Origin: Phycisphaera sp.
Lineage (GTDB): Bacteria; Planctomycetota; Phycisphaerae; Phycisphaerales; UBA1924
Reading direction: 5' to 3'
NCBI GenBank assembly: GCA_020639255.1
Contig: JACKGZ010000002.1
Coordinates: forward strand, 1-64,000
DNA: 64,000 bases
A program made the translations under genes and the position numbers. The notes below the pieces were generated by a model. The model was not told where the DNA came from. It saw only the letters and a list, made by a program, of their open reading frames with translations, and ran no database searches. Of the stretch, positions 62,447 to 64,000 are shown piece by piece (position 1 is the stretch's first letter; every line of letters starts with the position of its first letter).

Positions 62447-64000
62447 TTACGGGCAGCCGGCGTTGTAGTTGGCGACCCAGGCGCTGAAGTCGGCAGGCGA
62501 GCAGACGCCGTCGGCGTTCTGGTCGCAGGCAGGAGCCATGGCGTTGAACGCCGCGACCCACGCGCTGAAGTCGGCCGGGCTCAAAATCCCGTCGCCGTTC
62601 GTGTCGGCGATGCACTCGCCGCTTTCGCAAACAACCGAGCCGGAGTAGAACTCGATCGGGTTCTCGGGCGAGTACACCTCGGGCCCGTCGAGCAGGCCGA
62701 TGATGAAGTTGAAGACAACCTCATCGTCGCACGCGCCGGCGGGAATAGTCGCGGTGTAGTTGTTGCCGCCCGAGGGAACGAGGGCCACCGGCGTTAGCGG
62801 GAAGGGCAGCCCAACGCTGTAGAGCATCGTCAGATTCGAATTGTCCAGCGTGAACGTGCCCGGATCGATGTTGACGAGGATGTCGGTCGAGTTCGTGTCG
62901 CTGAACTCGGTCGGAATCCCATTCGGGAATGTGATTACAACCGGCTCGGGCGGCAGGATGACGCTTACGTCGACGGTGTACCGGCCGAACGAGCCGTAAT
63001 CGGAAACCGGACCGTTGGTCTTGGTCTGGAATGTGCCGTCGATCACGATCGTGTACGTGCCGGCGGTCAGCGCGTACGTCTGCACCGCATCGGACGTGCC
63101 GAGCGGATCGAAGTCGTCGATCAGCGTGAGCGGGGAATTCAGGTACAGCTCGTAGGTGAGGTCGACATTGGGGCCGTTGTCGACGTTCTTCACCGAGATG
63201 TTCACGTCGCCCGTTGGCACCGTGAATGTCAGTGCATCAATGTCGGTGCGCGAGTTGATCATCCCGGTCGCCTGGTTCGCGATGTCGAAGACCGTGCCCG
63301 AGAGGAACGAGTCCGAGTGATCGTCGGCGTAGGTGCCGATGCCGTTGGCGCTGTTGGTGATGATGAAGGTGTCGTTCTGTGTGCTCGTGCTGCCCGGGTA
63401 ATCGCCGTTGGACCACTGGACGAGCTGGTGACCGAACGGCGCGCCCATGATCGGTCCCCAGCTCGGGTTGCCGCCCGACGAGCCCGGGTGGTATGACTGG
63501 CCGTTGAGCCCGTCGTGCTGGAGGCCGAACGTGTGGCCGACCTCGTGGCTGGCGGACATCGGGCCGGCGCCGAGGCCCTTATTGAAGACGAAGCACGGCG
63601 TGTCAACATTGTTGTTGAAGGAGTTCAGGAACGCAACGCCACCGATGCCATTGCCGAAACCACTGGTCGCCTGGGTCATCACACAGCGGACGCCGTAGTT
63701 CTGGTCGCTGCTGTTGCTCTTGATCAGTGCGGCGGTACCGGGATCCTTCGTCGTGACGTTGACGTTGTACGGCGCCATGTCCTCGACGACCTCACGCCAG
63801 TGATTGATGATGTCGGATTTCTCGGCGTCCGTAAACGTGCCCGTGCCGCCGGCGGTGTCGTATGCCGGGAAAGTAATGTCGTGACCCCATCCGTCATTGA
63901 CCGAGTGGTGGCCGGTGAAATCGAGATAGATCGTCTTGCTCGCACCGGGGTTCGACTCGAGATTCAGGAAGTCATCGAGCGGAATATCCGGATCCGCAGC
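62447..64000 (-). CDS. Secreted metzincin-like zinc metalloprotease with Gly-Cys dockerin tail (5' end outside window)
   Basis: The frame is open to the window edge, so the N-terminus is missing; 517 residues are visible, beginning with DIPLDDFLNLESNPG as in the genes at 23399 and 24978. The ATG at 63778 is internal. The catalytic motif is HEVGHTFGLQHDG with a Met-turn in WGPIMGAPFG. A pre-peptidase-C-like domain follows. The last ~180 residues, from PEPVVITFPNG through the dockerin end NAGCP, are nearly the same as in the gene at 30093, whose protease domain belongs to another subfamily. The gene therefore looks like a chimera of two members of this array. Confidence 0.9.
   Translation of the reverse strand, partial: AADPDIPLDDFLNLESNPGASKTIYLDFTGHHSVNDGWGHDITFPAYDTAGGTGTFTDAEKSDIINHWREVVEDMAPYNVNVTTKDPGTAALIKSNSSDQNYGVRCVMTQATSGFGNGIGGVAFLNSFNNNVDTPCFVFNKGLGAGPMSASHEVGHTFGLQHDGLNGQSYHPGSSGGNPSWGPIMGAPFGHQLVQWSNGDYPGSTSTQNDTFIITNSANGIGTYADDHSDSFLSGTVFDIANQATGMINSRTDIDALTFTVPTGDVNISVKNVDNGPNVDLTYELYLNSPLTLIDDFDPLGTSDAVQTYALTAGTYTIVIDGTFQTKTNGPVSDYGSFGRYTVDVSVILPPEPVVITFPNGIPTEFSDTNSTDILVNIDPGTFTLDNSNLTMLYSVGLPFPLTPVALVPSGGNNYTATIPAGACDDEVVFNFIIGLLDGPEVYSPENPIEFYSGSVVCESGECIADTNGDGILSPADFSAWVAAFNAMAPACDQNADGVCSPADFSAWVANYNAGCP

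Larger units (their letters stand above)
12638..62614 (-). repeat. Twenty-two dispersed copies of the Gly-Cys dockerin coding module
   Basis: A ~165-base module, always at the 3' end of a minus-strand gene, starts (stop codon) at 12638, 15346, 17853, 20443, 23399, 24978, 27416, 30093, 33004, 34816, 36341, 40180, 42177, 45076, 47260, 49669, 50560, 52971, 55683, 57244, 58368 and 62447. It encodes a Cys three residues before loop 1 (DxNxDGxxxPxD-F), a conserved FSAWVAAFN helix, a linker, loop 2, a second FSAWV helix and NYNAGC. Several copies share long runs of the same DNA, e.g. GCGACCCAGGCGCTGAAGTC. The repeats could support recombination and complicate assembly. Confidence 0.93.

Noticed and set aside
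12638..62614. Regularly recurring ~165-base repeats considered as a CRISPR-like or integron array
   Set aside because: The repeats are coding, in frame, at gene 3' ends and kilobases apart. No cas genes, integrase or attC-like sites are present.

Overview
The window looks like a GC-rich chromosomal segment of a planctomycete, most likely class Phycisphaerae. This is inferred from three things: many secreted proteins ending in a cysteine-containing dockerin-like domain, proteins with a PEP-CTERM-like tail of the planctomycete kind (PAPSS...RRRR), and an H-X9-DG prepilin-like protein. No rRNA, tRNA, insertion sequence, CRISPR array or prophage was recognised.

Region 1 (1-12.6 kb) is mostly core genome: the 3' part of holA (DNA polymerase III delta), a lipoprotein, clpC, a tandem pair of PEP-CTERM-type secreted proteins, a double-length ABC-2 permease overlapping a low-GC zinc-ribbon membrane protein, and rpoN and recR on the minus strand.

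Region 2 (12.6-64 kb) is an accessory array of 22 genes, all on the minus strand. Each has a signal peptide (its N-terminus is outside the window for the last gene), a different N-terminal module and the same ~55-residue C-terminal domain: two EF-hand-like dockerin loops, SPADFSAWV-type helices, and a chain end at Gly-Cys or one or two residues after it. The cargo comprises seven metzincin-like zinc proteases (six of them consecutive, 23.4-36.3 kb), one trypsin-like protease, three beta-helix proteins, FG-GAP, LVIVD and YVTN-type beta-propellers, a di-heme peroxidase, a YVTN/cytochrome c fusion, a Cys-rich repeat protein and two small beta proteins. Hairpin terminators follow many of them, so much of the array looks like separate or very short transcription units. 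I recall this tail being annotated in public genomes as a 'GC-type dockerin' anchor; no cohesin-like partner or sorting enzyme is visible here.

Scattered among these are asnB, an AraC-type regulator, a winged-helix regulator, a helix-turn-helix protein of unknown role, a prepilin-like H-X9-DG protein with a small Cys-rich secreted neighbour, and a PEP-CTERM-tailed paralogue of one dockerin-tailed protein. That last pair (42177-43650) carries one extracellular domain with two different C-terminal tails. It suggests that the PEP-CTERM and Gly-Cys dockerin tails are alternative ways of placing the same kind of protein outside the cell.

The most interesting system is therefore the dockerin array: repeated 3' modules that appear to be shuffled between unrelated catalytic domains, a paired-cysteine variant of the second loop, and several inverted repeats in front of the regulators that could be operators.
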